From contig CBDCZF010000011.1 in NCBI GenBank assembly GCA_965224225.1, positions 372,001 to 436,000 on the forward strand: a stretch of DNA of 64,000 nucleotides, written 5' to 3'. Under the pieces are notes generated by a model, which was given only the letters and a program-made list of their open reading frames with translations, did not search any database and was not told the DNA's origin. This stretch comes from CAJQQK01 sp965224225 (GTDB lineage Bacteria > Pseudomonadota > Alphaproteobacteria > Rhizobiales > Hyphomicrobiaceae). Numbering within the stretch: the stretch's first letter is position 1; every line of letters starts with the position of its first letter. The position numbers were made by a program, and so were the translations under genes. Shown one piece after another: positions 27,106-35,982 of this stretch.

Positions 27106-27166
27106 GATGACAGTATCATGCTCTCGAAGGGCCGGGCTCATCGCCGCGTTGCCCTGAACTGGTCGG

Positions 27167-27727
27167 TTAACTGGCTGTGGTCTCCTCTCCTGCGGTTGGC
27201 GTTGACATCATGAAAAGCATCTGGGTGAGCAGCGACTGGCTGACACTACCCTCTTGCTGAAACGGACGATCCTCGTCCCACTCGGCACAGTATGCAGCGG
27301 CCTGAGCAAGCGCATGCGCACCAATCGCTAGCAGACACGAAAGCTCATTGCGTTTCGCTGTTTGCGATTGGGATTTTCGAATAACTTTCTTCGGCGATCG
27401 GCGAACGTCTTCGGGCTTGCGTAGCAGGGCCTGGCGCGCAGCCTCGGTCGGTAGTCGGAAGGCGGTATTGTCGTTGAGTTTGTCCTGCTCTGCGACCCGA
27501 AACAATTCGGAGCGCCGGACCTCGATATGAATGTCATCCCGCTGCGCTTTGTATTTGTCGCGCAGCCGCCGGATCGTCGATGGATCGCTTATGCCGAGCT
27601 TGCGAATGGCGGTCGTCGGCCGCAAGTCGGGCATTGCTTCCATCATCCGCCCGATCTCCAGGAGCCGCTCGCTGTCGTCAATGCCGCTTCCCTTCGGTCG
27701 TCCGCGGGATCTTCTCTCCTTCGACAT
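27167..27727 (-). CDS. Putative DNA-binding protein with AT-hook-like start
   Basis: Protein of 186 residues. The N-terminus RRSRGRPKGSG has the GRP core of an AT-hook. Next comes a helical segment (PTTAIRKLGISDPSTIRRLRDKYK) that looks like a helix-turn-helix. The C-terminal half is helical, with a basic stretch KKVIRKSQSQTAKRNE. I do not recognise a named family. It ends at a strong terminator, and its upstream region is AT-rich with a perfect 10-bp inverted repeat, so autoregulation is possible. It may be an acquired regulator. Confidence 0.6.
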   Translation of the reverse strand: MSKERRSRGRPKGSGIDDSERLLEIGRMMEAMPDLRPTTAIRKLGISDPSTIRRLRDKYKAQRDDIHIEVRRSELFRVAEQDKLNDNTAFRLPTEAARQALLRKPEDVRRSPKKVIRKSQSQTAKRNELSCLLAIGAHALAQAAAYCAEWDEDRPFQQEGSVSQSLLTQMLFMMSTPTAGEETTAS

Positions 27728-27838
27728 CGTGTAATCTCTTGATTGGCTCGGCCGCGTTTGTCCTTTCTCAGTTTGTGCCTATAGTTATTTGGAAAACCAA
27801 GGGATTTTAATTGCGGATAAGGGAAAATAAAATAGGTT

Positions 27839-27911
27839 GCCGATGGAATCGTTGCCAAAATGCAATTATTAGGTCATTTCATCCCGTTTAATTATTCGAA
27901 TTTCCATCGGC
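27839..27911. promoter_or_regulatory. Inverted repeat in AT-rich upstream region of the HTH gene
   Basis: GCCGATGGAA (27839-27848) and TTCCATCGGC (27902-27911) are perfect inverted repeats 53 bp apart. The spacer is unusually AT-rich for this genome. The element lies 110-185 bp upstream of the HTH gene and downstream of the kinase's upstream neighbours, in a gap of 255 bp. It could be an operator pair or the footprint of an insertion. Confidence 0.45.
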
Positions 27912-27982
27912 GTCCGATTTGTGGATTGGTTTTTTGAGCCGCAGGGCGACGTGCAGCCGAATCAAATCCCGTTGTCAAAATA

Positions 27983-28981
27983 TCAGCCAATAAGGCCACG
28001 CTGCTGCGCTAGTACCGCAAGATCCGTTTCCGGACGGGCACCGACATGGGAAATGATTTCACTCGCCGCGAGGCCGCCGATCCGCGCTGCTGTTTCGTGA
28101 TTGAGACCGCGTGCGTGACCGTAAAGAAAGCCCGCCGCGAAGAGATCGCCCGCCCCGGTCGTGTCGACCACTTCGTCGACCGGGAAAGCCGCCGCTGCAG
28201 TCCTTTCACCGCCCTCGACGACGACACAGCCTTTTTCGCTGCGCGTCACCACCGCCAGCCGCGCATCCGTCGCCGCCCGCGCAACGGCCTCGTCGAATGA
28301 TGCCGTTTCGTAAAGCGCGCTGATTTCATCCTCGTTGGCAAACAGAATGTCGACACCATTTCTGATGAGTTCGAGAAACGATTGCCGGTGTCGATCGACG
28401 CAAAATCCATCGGATAGCGTCAGGGCAACCTTTCGCCCGGCGGCCTTCGCCTGGTTTGCCGCCGTCATGAATGCAGATTTCGCCGCATCGCGGTCGAACA
28501 AATAGCCTTCGAGATAGATAACCGCACTTTCGCGGATCAGTTTTTCATCGAGATCGTCACTGGTGAAATCAGGACTGACGCCGAGAAAGGTGTTCATTGT
28601 TCGCTCGCCATCAGGCGTCACCAGAATAAGCGACCGCGCGGTCGGGACATTGCCATTCGACGGCGCCGTCTCGAACGTAACCCCGGCCGCCTTGATGTCG
28701 TGGGCAAAGATGTGCCCGAATTCATCGTCGGCGACCTTGCCGATAAATGCCGCCCGACCGCCGAGGCCTGCGATGCCGACCATCGTATTGGCCGCCGAAC
28801 CACCCGAGATCTCAGTAGCCGGTCCCATCGCATCGTAGAGCCTGGCAACCTCATCGGCATCGACCAGCCGCATGTGCCCTTTGGGCGCGCCGTGAGCTTC
28901 GAGGAACGCATCGTCGGCGCGGCCTATGATGTCGACGATCGCGTTGCCGATCCCGAGTACGTCGAATTTGGTATCGGTCAT
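27983..28981 (-). CDS. PfkB family sugar/nucleoside kinase (adenosine kinase-like)
   Basis: Protein of 332 residues. DVLGIGNAIVDI is at the start, and GGSAANTMVGIAGLGG marks the substrate-binding region. The catalytic VVDTTGAGDLFAAGFLYG carries the anion hole and the base Asp. Sequence style matches the adenosine kinase subgroup common in alphaproteobacteria, but ribokinase-type substrates are possible. ATG at 28981 is chosen because GGAGGGAAC lies just upstream. It starts 27 bp after holA. Confidence 0.85.
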   Translation of the reverse strand: MTDTKFDVLGIGNAIVDIIGRADDAFLEAHGAPKGHMRLVDADEVARLYDAMGPATEISGGSAANTMVGIAGLGGRAAFIGKVADDEFGHIFAHDIKAAGVTFETAPSNGNVPTARSLILVTPDGERTMNTFLGVSPDFTSDDLDEKLIRESAVIYLEGYLFDRDAAKSAFMTAANQAKAAGRKVALTLSDGFCVDRHRQSFLELIRNGVDILFANEDEISALYETASFDEAVARAATDARLAVVTRSEKGCVVVEGGERTAAAAFPVDEVVDTTGAGDLFAAGFLYGHARGLNHETAARIGGLAASEIISHVGARPETDLAVLAQQRGLIG

Positions 28982-29008
28982 TTCGTAAGTTCCCTCCAGA
29001 TATTGCAC

Positions 29009-30043
29009 TCAGCGCCGCTTGCGCTTGGCGATATGCGCCGCGAGATTGAACAGCAGGCGTTCGGCGAGAATGTCTTCCATGGCGCTGTTGAGGCGGGCTT
29101 GCTCGGCGGTTTCGTTGATCCGCGCCAGCGCCTCGCTGAGCATTGCCGTGCTCCACAGCCGGCACTGCGCGGTCACCTGATCGCGCAGCCTGAAATGCAG
29201 CGGTGGCCGGATCTGGCGGATCGCCTCATCGAGCGAGCGCCCCTCATCCATTGCCGAGCGGACGCGGTGTAGTCTCTGGAAATAGCGCTGCGCAATGAGA
29301 ATCACGACCTGGGCACTTTCCCCGGCGTTGATGGCCCGGTCGAACTCTCGGACCACCCGTTGCGGCTCGCCCCCCGCCGCCGCCATCGCGATCGCCTCGA
29401 GCCCGGCATCGGTCGCATCGCCGACGATGGCCTCGATGTCCGCCGCCTCGACCCGGTCGCGCCCGGCGCAGTAAAGGATCAGCTTGTCGATCTCGCCCCG
29501 CGAAAGAGCCCTATCCGCGCCGATCCGTGCCACCAGCAACTCGAGCGTTTGCTTATCGATTGCAAGACCCGCCTTGTCGAGCATCTCGCGCGCCAGGCCG
29601 GCAAGATCGCGCTCGCTGTCGGCGTAGCAGGGCACGGCCGCGGACCAATCAGTTCCTTCGAACAGCTTACGCAACGCGTCGCTGGCCTTGAGGTTGCCGG
29701 CTTCGCAAACCAGCCCCGCCGCCGGCGCTCCGGCCGCAAAGATGTCCTTGAACATGGTCGCATTGATCTTGCGCCCCGACGCCGTCCGCACGACCTTGCC
29801 GCCGCCAAACATCGGTATCGTCTGCAACTCGACAGCCAGACGGTCCGGATCACCGTCGAGGTCGGCTTCATCAATGCGGATTATTTCAGCCTCGTCGCCC
29901 GCCCGTTTCGCCAGTGCCTGGGCGATCGCCCGTGCCCGCTCTGAAACGAGGCCCGTATCCGGCCCGTAGACCAGTGCAGCATTGACCTTGGCATCAGGCT
30001 TGCGCGCAAACGCCTCCGCCTGCTGCGCCTTGATCGCGACCAT
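29009..30043 (-). CDS. holA: DNA polymerase III delta subunit
   Basis: Protein of 344 residues with the AAA+-like clamp-loader delta fold. LVYGPDTGLVSERA and the DEADLDGDPDRLAVELQTIPMFGG segment are typical; it lacks a functional Walker A motif. Delta opens the beta clamp. It sits downstream of leuS-lptE, the conserved leuS-lptE-holA order. Confidence 0.93.
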   Translation of the reverse strand: MVAIKAQQAEAFARKPDAKVNAALVYGPDTGLVSERARAIAQALAKRAGDEAEIIRIDEADLDGDPDRLAVELQTIPMFGGGKVVRTASGRKINATMFKDIFAAGAPAAGLVCEAGNLKASDALRKLFEGTDWSAAVPCYADSERDLAGLAREMLDKAGLAIDKQTLELLVARIGADRALSRGEIDKLILYCAGRDRVEAADIEAIVGDATDAGLEAIAMAAAGGEPQRVVREFDRAINAGESAQVVILIAQRYFQRLHRVRSAMDEGRSLDEAIRQIRPPLHFRLRDQVTAQCRLWSTAMLSEALARINETAEQARLNSAMEDILAERLLFNLAAHIAKRKRR

Positions 30044-30087
30044 GTCCGATTGCTCTTGGCTGTTGGCGCGCTGAGGCTATCAGGCCA

Positions 30088-30663
30088 TCAGCTTTGCCGC
30101 GACAGGAATGCCTCGATACGGCCCTTGATATCAAGCGCGACGGTGCGCGCCGTGCGGTCTTCCGCATCTTTTTTCGCGCGCACGTTGGCATAGATCGTCT
30201 GGAATCTCTGAAAGCCGGCCCGCCCGAAGCTCTGGCCCTTCAAGATGACTTGCTTGCTTTTGAGATCCGTGAGCTGAAAATCTGCATCGAGGTGGTAAAT
30301 CTGGGATTCGGCATCACCTTGCAGGTTGACTAATTGCGAGGTCAACCGCTCGCGCAGCACGATATCGAGCTTGTAGCTCTTCTCGTGCCCATCGCCGCCA
30401 CCCGCCGTTTGGAAGACCAGTTCGTTGCGCAGGCGTTGTCCAACCCGGCCGGGTATGGTCGTGACGTCGACGCCTGCCATCTTCTGGCTAAGGTTCTGCC
30501 CGCCCGCGGTCGCTGCATACATCGGCCTAAAGCCATCGCTGCCGGCACACCCTGCCAGCATCGAGGCGACCACAAGCGCCGCCGCACAACGCTGAGCTGT
30601 CCGGCCGTCACCTTGCCGGCCGGCTCGCCTTGCCGGCTCGCCTTGCGCCTTACGCCACGACAT
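30088..30663 (-). CDS. lptE: LPS-assembly lipoprotein LptE
   Basis: Protein of 191 residues. The N-terminus is basic, then hydrophobic, with the lipobox LAGC (Cys about 39). The mature part begins GFRPMYAA and has the LNRE-type region NELVFQTAGG, as in alphaproteobacterial LptE. It plugs the LptD barrel that inserts LPS in the outer membrane. It overlaps the 3' end of leuS by 14 bp. The first roughly 20 residues may not be translated; a later start would give a more typical lipoprotein signal. Confidence 0.85.
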   Translation of the reverse strand: MSWRKAQGEPARRAGRQGDGRTAQRCAAALVVASMLAGCAGSDGFRPMYAATAGGQNLSQKMAGVDVTTIPGRVGQRLRNELVFQTAGGGDGHEKSYKLDIVLRERLTSQLVNLQGDAESQIYHLDADFQLTDLKSKQVILKGQSFGRAGFQRFQTIYANVRAKKDAEDRTARTVALDIKGRIEAFLSRQS

Positions 30664-33265
30664 TCACGATCCTCTGTGGCACGACGATCACCTTCTTCGG
30701 CGCCTTACCGCCGAGCGCCCGGGCAACGGGTTCCAGCCCCAATGCCGCCGTCTCGACGTCTTCGTTGCTTGCCGAACGTGAAATCGTCAATTCATCCCGA
30801 CGCTTACCATTCACCTGTACGGCAATGGTAATCGTATCGTCAACGAGCAGAGCCGCTTCTGCTTCAGGCCACGGCTGTTCTGCCAGCATTGTGTGGTTTC
30901 CAAGCCGCGCCCAGCATTCTTCAGCCAAATGCGGCATCATCGGGCCGATCATCTGCACCAGCAACTCGCCCGCTTCCCGGAGCGCCCAGGCCATGTCCTC
31001 GCCGGATTTGCCTATCGCTGCTTGAACGGCGTTTGTCAGCTCGTAGAGCTGGGCGACGGCAACATTGAACCGCAGGCCTTCGATATTCTGCCCGACGCTG
31101 TGGAGCGTCTTATGCGTCGCACGACGCAGCGCGTTCGCTTCAGCGCCCAATTTCTCAGGCTGCGCGGTTCCCTGGGCCGCGCCTTGCTCAATGACATCGT
31201 GCACGATCCGCCACACGCGCTGAATAAACCGGCTGGCGCCGGCAACGCCGGCCTCGGTCCAGATCACGTCGCGCTCCGGCGGGCTGTCGGACAGCATGAA
31301 CCAGCGCGCGCAGTCCGCCCCATAGCCGGAGATGATGTCATCGGGATCGACCAGGTTCTTCTTCGACTTCGACATCTTCTCGATCGGGCCGATGACAGCC
31401 GGCTTGCCGCTGGCAATCTCGGTTGCCTGCCGGTTTTCGCCGTCGCCTTCGAATTTGACCTCGATCGGCAGCAACCAGCGCCCGTCTTCCGACCGGTAGG
31501 TCTCGTGGATCACCATGCCCTGCGTGAACAGCGCTCCGAACGGCTCCTTCATGCCCTGCGGCAGATGCCCTGTTTCGATCATCGCCCGCGCAAAGAACCG
31601 CGAATACAAGAGGTGCAGAATCGCATGCTCGATACCGCCGATATACTGATCGACCGGCATCCAGTAGTTCGCCGCCTCGATATCCGACGGCGTCGGCGCA
31701 TCGGCCGCCGAAAACCGTACGAAATACCACGATGAATCGACAAACGTGTCCATCGTGTCCGTTTCGCGCCTGGCCGCCTTGCCGCACGATGGGCAATCGA
31801 CATCGCGCCATGTCGGATGCCGGTCGAGCGGATTGCCCGGCTTGTCGAAAGCGACATCGTCGGGCAACTGCACCGGCAGATCCTTGGCCGGTACCGGCAC
31901 CACGCCGCAATCCTCGCAATGGATCATCGGGATCGGGCAGCCCCAGTATCGCTGCCGCGATATCCCCCAGTCTCTGAGCCTGAAGTTGGTCTGGCGTTTT
32001 CCGACCGGCTGGTCCAGCAGCGTCATTGCTTCGAATTTATCGGCGATCGCCTCGAATGCCTCGGCAGGCGACATCCCGTCGAGGAACTTGGAATTGACCA
32101 TCACCCCATCATCGACGTAGGCCTCGTCGCCGATCTCGAATGTTGCCGCATCGCCATCCGCCGGCATCACGACGGGAATGACAGCCAAGCCGTATTTGCG
32201 CGCGAAATCGAGGTCGCGCTGGTCCGCCGACGGACACCCGAAGATGGCCCCGGTGCCGTAGTCCATCAGGATGAAGTTGGCGACGTAGACCGGCAGCTCC
32301 CAGCTCTCATCGAGCGGATGCTTGACGCTTATCCCGGTATCGAAGCCGAGCTTTTCTGCCGTCTCCAATTCCGCCACCGACGTCCCGGCCTTGCGGCATT
32401 CCTCGCAGAACGCGGCCAACTCGGAATTGTCCTTGGCCGCCGCGATCGCCAGCGGATGGTCGGGCGCAATCGCCATGAACGAGGCGCCAAAGATCGTGTC
32501 GGGTCGCGTCGTGTAGATCTCGAGCTCTTGCATCCCCTCGGGCGCATTATCGCTCAACGCCCACCGGACCATCAGGCCTTCCGAACGCCCGATCCAGTTG
32601 GCCTGCATCGTGCGCACCTTGGCGGGCCAGTTCTCCAGCGTATCGAGCGCCGCCAGCAGATCGTCGGCATATTCGGTAATCTTGAAGAACCACTGTGTCA
32701 GCTCACGCTGCTCGACCAGCGCACCTGATCGCCAGCCGCGCCCGTCGATCACCTGCTCGTTGGCCAGCACCGTCCGGTCGACCGGGTCCCAGTTCACCTT
32801 TGATGACTTCCTGTAGGCCAGGCCCTTTTCATAGAAGTCCAGGAACAACTTCTGCTGGTGCTTGTAATAGTCCACATGACAGGTCGCGAACTCGCGTGAC
32901 CAGTCGAGTGCCAGACCCATCGACTTGAGCTGCGATTTCATCGCGTCGATGTTGGCGTAGGTCCACGTGCCGGGATGGGTCTTGTTCTCCATCGCCGCGT
33001 TTTCCGCCGGCATTCCGAACGCATCCCAGCCCATCGGGTGGAGCACATTGAAACCCTTCGCCCGCTTATACCGCGCCAGCACGTCGCCCATCGCATAGTT
33101 GCGCACATGCCCCATGTGAATGCGGCCCGACGGATACGGGAACATCTCGAGCACGTAGCACTTGGGCTTGGAGAAATCGTTGCTGGCGGTAAAGACTTGG
33201 GCGTCATCCCAGATCTTCTGCCAGTGCTTTTCGCGATCGACAGCGTTGTAACGTTCGCTAGCCAT
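30650..33265 (-). CDS. leuS: Leucyl-tRNA synthetase
   Basis: Class I synthetase of 871 residues. The HIGH-like motif HMGHVRNYAMGD is near residue 50. A CP1 editing domain (TTRPDTIFGASF) follows, then a zinc-binding-type insert with CEDCG and CPSCG. The KMSKSKKN motif is near residue 640, and the anticodon-binding domain is C-terminal. It charges tRNA-Leu. It is the first gene of leuS-lptE-holA, divergent from the YggS gene. Confidence 0.96.
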   Translation of the reverse strand: MASERYNAVDREKHWQKIWDDAQVFTASNDFSKPKCYVLEMFPYPSGRIHMGHVRNYAMGDVLARYKRAKGFNVLHPMGWDAFGMPAENAAMENKTHPGTWTYANIDAMKSQLKSMGLALDWSREFATCHVDYYKHQQKLFLDFYEKGLAYRKSSKVNWDPVDRTVLANEQVIDGRGWRSGALVEQRELTQWFFKITEYADDLLAALDTLENWPAKVRTMQANWIGRSEGLMVRWALSDNAPEGMQELEIYTTRPDTIFGASFMAIAPDHPLAIAAAKDNSELAAFCEECRKAGTSVAELETAEKLGFDTGISVKHPLDESWELPVYVANFILMDYGTGAIFGCPSADQRDLDFARKYGLAVIPVVMPADGDAATFEIGDEAYVDDGVMVNSKFLDGMSPAEAFEAIADKFEAMTLLDQPVGKRQTNFRLRDWGISRQRYWGCPIPMIHCEDCGVVPVPAKDLPVQLPDDVAFDKPGNPLDRHPTWRDVDCPSCGKAARRETDTMDTFVDSSWYFVRFSAADAPTPSDIEAANYWMPVDQYIGGIEHAILHLLYSRFFARAMIETGHLPQGMKEPFGALFTQGMVIHETYRSEDGRWLLPIEVKFEGDGENRQATEIASGKPAVIGPIEKMSKSKKNLVDPDDIISGYGADCARWFMLSDSPPERDVIWTEAGVAGASRFIQRVWRIVHDVIEQGAAQGTAQPEKLGAEANALRRATHKTLHSVGQNIEGLRFNVAVAQLYELTNAVQAAIGKSGEDMAWALREAGELLVQMIGPMMPHLAEECWARLGNHTMLAEQPWPEAEAALLVDDTITIAVQVNGKRRDELTISRSASNEDVETAALGLEPVARALGGKAPKKVIVVPQRIVNVVA

Positions 33266-33353
33266 CTGCAGCGCTCCGCTTGGGCGTTATGTCTTGGTGG
33301 GTTGGTAACGGAGCGTGTTATCTAGAGCAAAACTCTCGTCAGTGGAACGCCCC

Positions 33354-34034
33354 ATGTCTGCCCAGTCCGCCATCTCCGCCGAAACAGCACTCGCCGACGT
33401 CAACCAGCGCATCGCCGAAGCCGCCCGCTCCGTCGAGCGTGATCCGGGCGGCATCTCCTTGATCGCCGTTTCGAAGACCTTCGACGCCGACGCTATTCGC
33501 CCGGTGATCGCCGCAGGCCAGCGCACCTTCGGCGAAAACCGCGTTCAGGAAGCCGCCGGCAAATGGCCCGCCCTGCGCGCCGAGTGCCCGGACATCGATT
33601 TGCACCTGATCGGCCCGCTGCAATCCAACAAGACCCGCCAGGCAGTCGAACTCTTCGATGCCATCCACACCGTCGACCGCCCCAAAATCGCCGAAGCAAT
33701 CGCCGCTGAAATGCGCCGGCAATCCAAATCGTTGACCTTGTTCATTCAAGTCAACACCGGCGAAGAGCCCCAGAAAGCCGGCATCAACCCGACCGAAACC
33801 GGTTCGTTCGCCGACTATTGCCGCAACGACCTAGGTCTCCCAATCTCCGGCCTGATGTGCATTCCCCCGATCGACGAGGAACCGGGCGTCCATTTCGCCC
33901 TGCTCGCCGAACTGGCCCGTGACGCCGGTCTCGACATGCTCAGCATGGGTATGAGCGCCGATTTCGAGATCGCCATCCAGTTCGGAGCAACTCACGTCCG
34001 CGTCGGCTCCGCCATTTTCGGGGCCCGCGCGTGA
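33354..34034 (+). CDS. YggS family pyridoxal phosphate homeostasis protein
   Basis: Protein of about 226 residues. LIAVSKTFDADAI has the PLP-binding lysine. HLIGPLQSNKTRQAVELFD and MGMSADFEIAIQFGATHVRVG with GSAIFG are the family signatures. YggS/PLPBP is a PLP carrier without known catalytic activity and affects amino acid homeostasis. ATG at 33354 is preferred over upstream Leu/Met codons. It is divergent from leuS. Confidence 0.92.
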   Translation: MSAQSAISAETALADVNQRIAEAARSVERDPGGISLIAVSKTFDADAIRPVIAAGQRTFGENRVQEAAGKWPALRAECPDIDLHLIGPLQSNKTRQAVELFDAIHTVDRPKIAEAIAAEMRRQSKSLTLFIQVNTGEEPQKAGINPTETGSFADYCRNDLGLPISGLMCIPPIDEEPGVHFALLAELARDAGLDMLSMGMSADFEIAIQFGATHVRVGSAIFGARA

Positions 34035-34044
34035 AACAATCAAA

Positions 34045-34060
34045 TGTTTCACGTGAATCC
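34045..34060. promoter_or_regulatory. Degenerate parS-like site in a hairpin
   Basis: TGTTTCACGTGAATCC matches the parS core except at one position plus the outer bases. The left half also pairs with GTGAAACA at 34031-34038, giving GTGAAACA-N6-TGTTTCAC, a hairpin right at the yggS stop. It may be a weak ParB site or a terminator stem. Confidence 0.45.
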
Positions 34061-34141
34061 ACAGCCAACCCCGGCGCGACACGTTCGCCGGGCCCTCCCG
34101 GACGGGTGTTCCGATCCTACAGCGCGGAGTAGTCTTCCAAC

Positions 34142-35383
34142 ATGTCCGATGTCGGCACATACGATGCGGTAATCGGCGGCGGCGGCCCGGCCGGCCTTGC
34201 CTGTGCGCTGGCGCTTGCTCGAGCGTTAAACGGCGATGTCCGCATTGCAGTCGTCGAGCCGCACAACCAGCCACCAAAGCCTGCAGGCAACGGCGACCCC
34301 CGAGCCTGGGCCCTGTCGGCCGCCTCGATCAGGCTGCTCGAAAACATCGGGGCCTGGCCTGAGATCGAGGCCGACGCCCAGCCGGTACAATCGATCGAAA
34401 TCACCGATTCTTCGCTTGAAGCCGGCATCCGACCGGTGCTGCTGAGCTACGACAACGAGACCGAAGACGGCCGGCCAGCCGCCTTCATCGTTCCCCACGC
34501 CGCCCTGATGCGCGGCTTGCAAAGCGCACTTCGGCAAGAACTAGCCCGCGGCATAGCGCTTCTCGGCGGTCGTTCCATTACGGATTTCACAACCACCGAC
34601 GGGCTCGTGAAAGTCACCATCGATGACGCAAGCGCCATCGAAACCGAATTACTGGTCGCAGCCGACGGTCGCAAATCCAAGCTACGCGACGCTGCACAGA
34701 TCAAATGCGTCAGTTGGGACTACGACCAGATCGGCATCGTCACCACCGTGGCCCACGAACGCCCGCACCAAGGCAAGGCTGTACAACATTTCCTGCCCGG
34801 CGGCCCTTTCGCCATCCTGCCGCTCAAAGGTGACCGTTCATGCATCACCTGGAGCGAGGCTGCAGACGAGGCCCGCTGCATCATGGCGCTCGACGATGAA
34901 ACCTTCCGCGATGCCCTTCAGCGCCGGTTCGGCGGTAAGTTGGGCCTTGTTTCGCTGGCCGGCAGTCGCCTGAGCTTCCCACTCTCAATGCATCTGGCGA
35001 GATCCTACATAGCACCCCGCTTCGCCCTGATCGGCGATGCCGCGCACGGCGTCCACCCGATCGCCGGCCAAGGCCTCAATCTCGCATTACGCGACGTGGC
35101 GGCACTGGCCGAGTGCGTCGCCGAGGGCGTGAGCGTTGGATTGTCGTTCGGCGATCTGACGGTGCTCGAACGCTATCAATCATGGCGTCGGTTCGATTCG
35201 ACGCTGTCGGCCGGCACCTACGATGCGATCAACCGCTTGTTCTCGAACGACGTTGCACTGCTGAGATCGGCGCGTGAGGTCGGTCTCGGACTGGTCGACA
35301 GGGCGCCGATGTTAAAGCGGTTCTTCATCAACGAAGCCGCCGGATTGACTGGGGAGGTACCTAGTTTGATGCGGTACACGTAG
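34142..35383 (+). CDS. UbiH/UbiF/VisC/COQ6-family FAD monooxygenase
   Basis: Protein of 413 residues. The N-terminal FAD motif is AVIGGGGPAGLACALALAR. The second motif DPRAWALSAASIRLLENIG has the DxRxxAL pattern of the family. ALIGDAAHGVHPIAGQGLNL is the flavin-binding GD motif. Members hydroxylate the ubiquinone ring at C5, C6 or C1; which position is not decidable here. It is a probable membrane-associated Coq/Ubi enzyme. Confidence 0.9.
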   Translation: MSDVGTYDAVIGGGGPAGLACALALARALNGDVRIAVVEPHNQPPKPAGNGDPRAWALSAASIRLLENIGAWPEIEADAQPVQSIEITDSSLEAGIRPVLLSYDNETEDGRPAAFIVPHAALMRGLQSALRQELARGIALLGGRSITDFTTTDGLVKVTIDDASAIETELLVAADGRKSKLRDAAQIKCVSWDYDQIGIVTTVAHERPHQGKAVQHFLPGGPFAILPLKGDRSCITWSEAADEARCIMALDDETFRDALQRRFGGKLGLVSLAGSRLSFPLSMHLARSYIAPRFALIGDAAHGVHPIAGQGLNLALRDVAALAECVAEGVSVGLSFGDLTVLERYQSWRRFDSTLSAGTYDAINRLFSNDVALLRSAREVGLGLVDRAPMLKRFFINEAAGLTGEVPSLMRYT

Positions 35384-35406
35384 CGGATAATCTATCTGAC
35401 AATTTT

Positions 35407-35730
35407 ATGCTTTGGCTAAGACTGATCCGCAGCATGCGTGACCTTTCCGATCCCGATGCTCAGCCCACACCTCCAGAGCAGCTGAAAGATTTCAAACGCG
35501 TCAGCGACTTCCCGCTCATACGCAAAGTCCGGTTCAGCCTGCGTCTTACCCGCCAGGAATTCTCCGACCGCTTCGCGCTCCCGGTCGCCGACATCACCGC
35601 CTGGGAGCGCGAAGAACGCGAGCCGGACGCGGCTGCACAATCGTTGCTGTACACCATCGAAGCACATCCCGAGGCCGTGGCCGATGCCGTCGCCAAGGCG
35701 AAGGCACAAGTCGAACCCGTCGACCCCTGA
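35407..35730 (+). CDS. XRE-like helix-turn-helix protein
   Basis: Protein of about 107 residues. The HTH region KVRFSLRLTRQEFSDRFAL with DITAWEREEREPDAAAQSLL resembles NadS/HigA-type antitoxin regulators. No toxin gene is adjacent. ATG at 35407 is used; an internal Met at 35434 is also possible. It lies 23 bp after the UbiH-type gene. Confidence 0.72.
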   Translation: MLWLRLIRSMRDLSDPDAQPTPPEQLKDFKRVSDFPLIRKVRFSLRLTRQEFSDRFALPVADITAWEREEREPDAAAQSLLYTIEAHPEAVADAVAKAKAQVEPVDP

Positions 35731-35982
35731 CCGCGACCACCGCCGCCGTTGACAGCTGCCCCCCGTTCCCGCATAAACCCGCATCCGTCTCCAGACGTTG
35801 CGTCTCGAGCCGCCTTTTGCTGCGCCGGCCTTTACACCCAAGCCGGTGATGACAGAAGGTCAACACCCGTCAGCGCGTTGCGCCCACGGGTGCAAAACAG
35901 CTTGGGCGATCGAATCCAACCGGAAGACGGCCTATATTCAGGGTTATCCGGCCCATTGCCGCTAACCCTCGTGAGGACCAAC

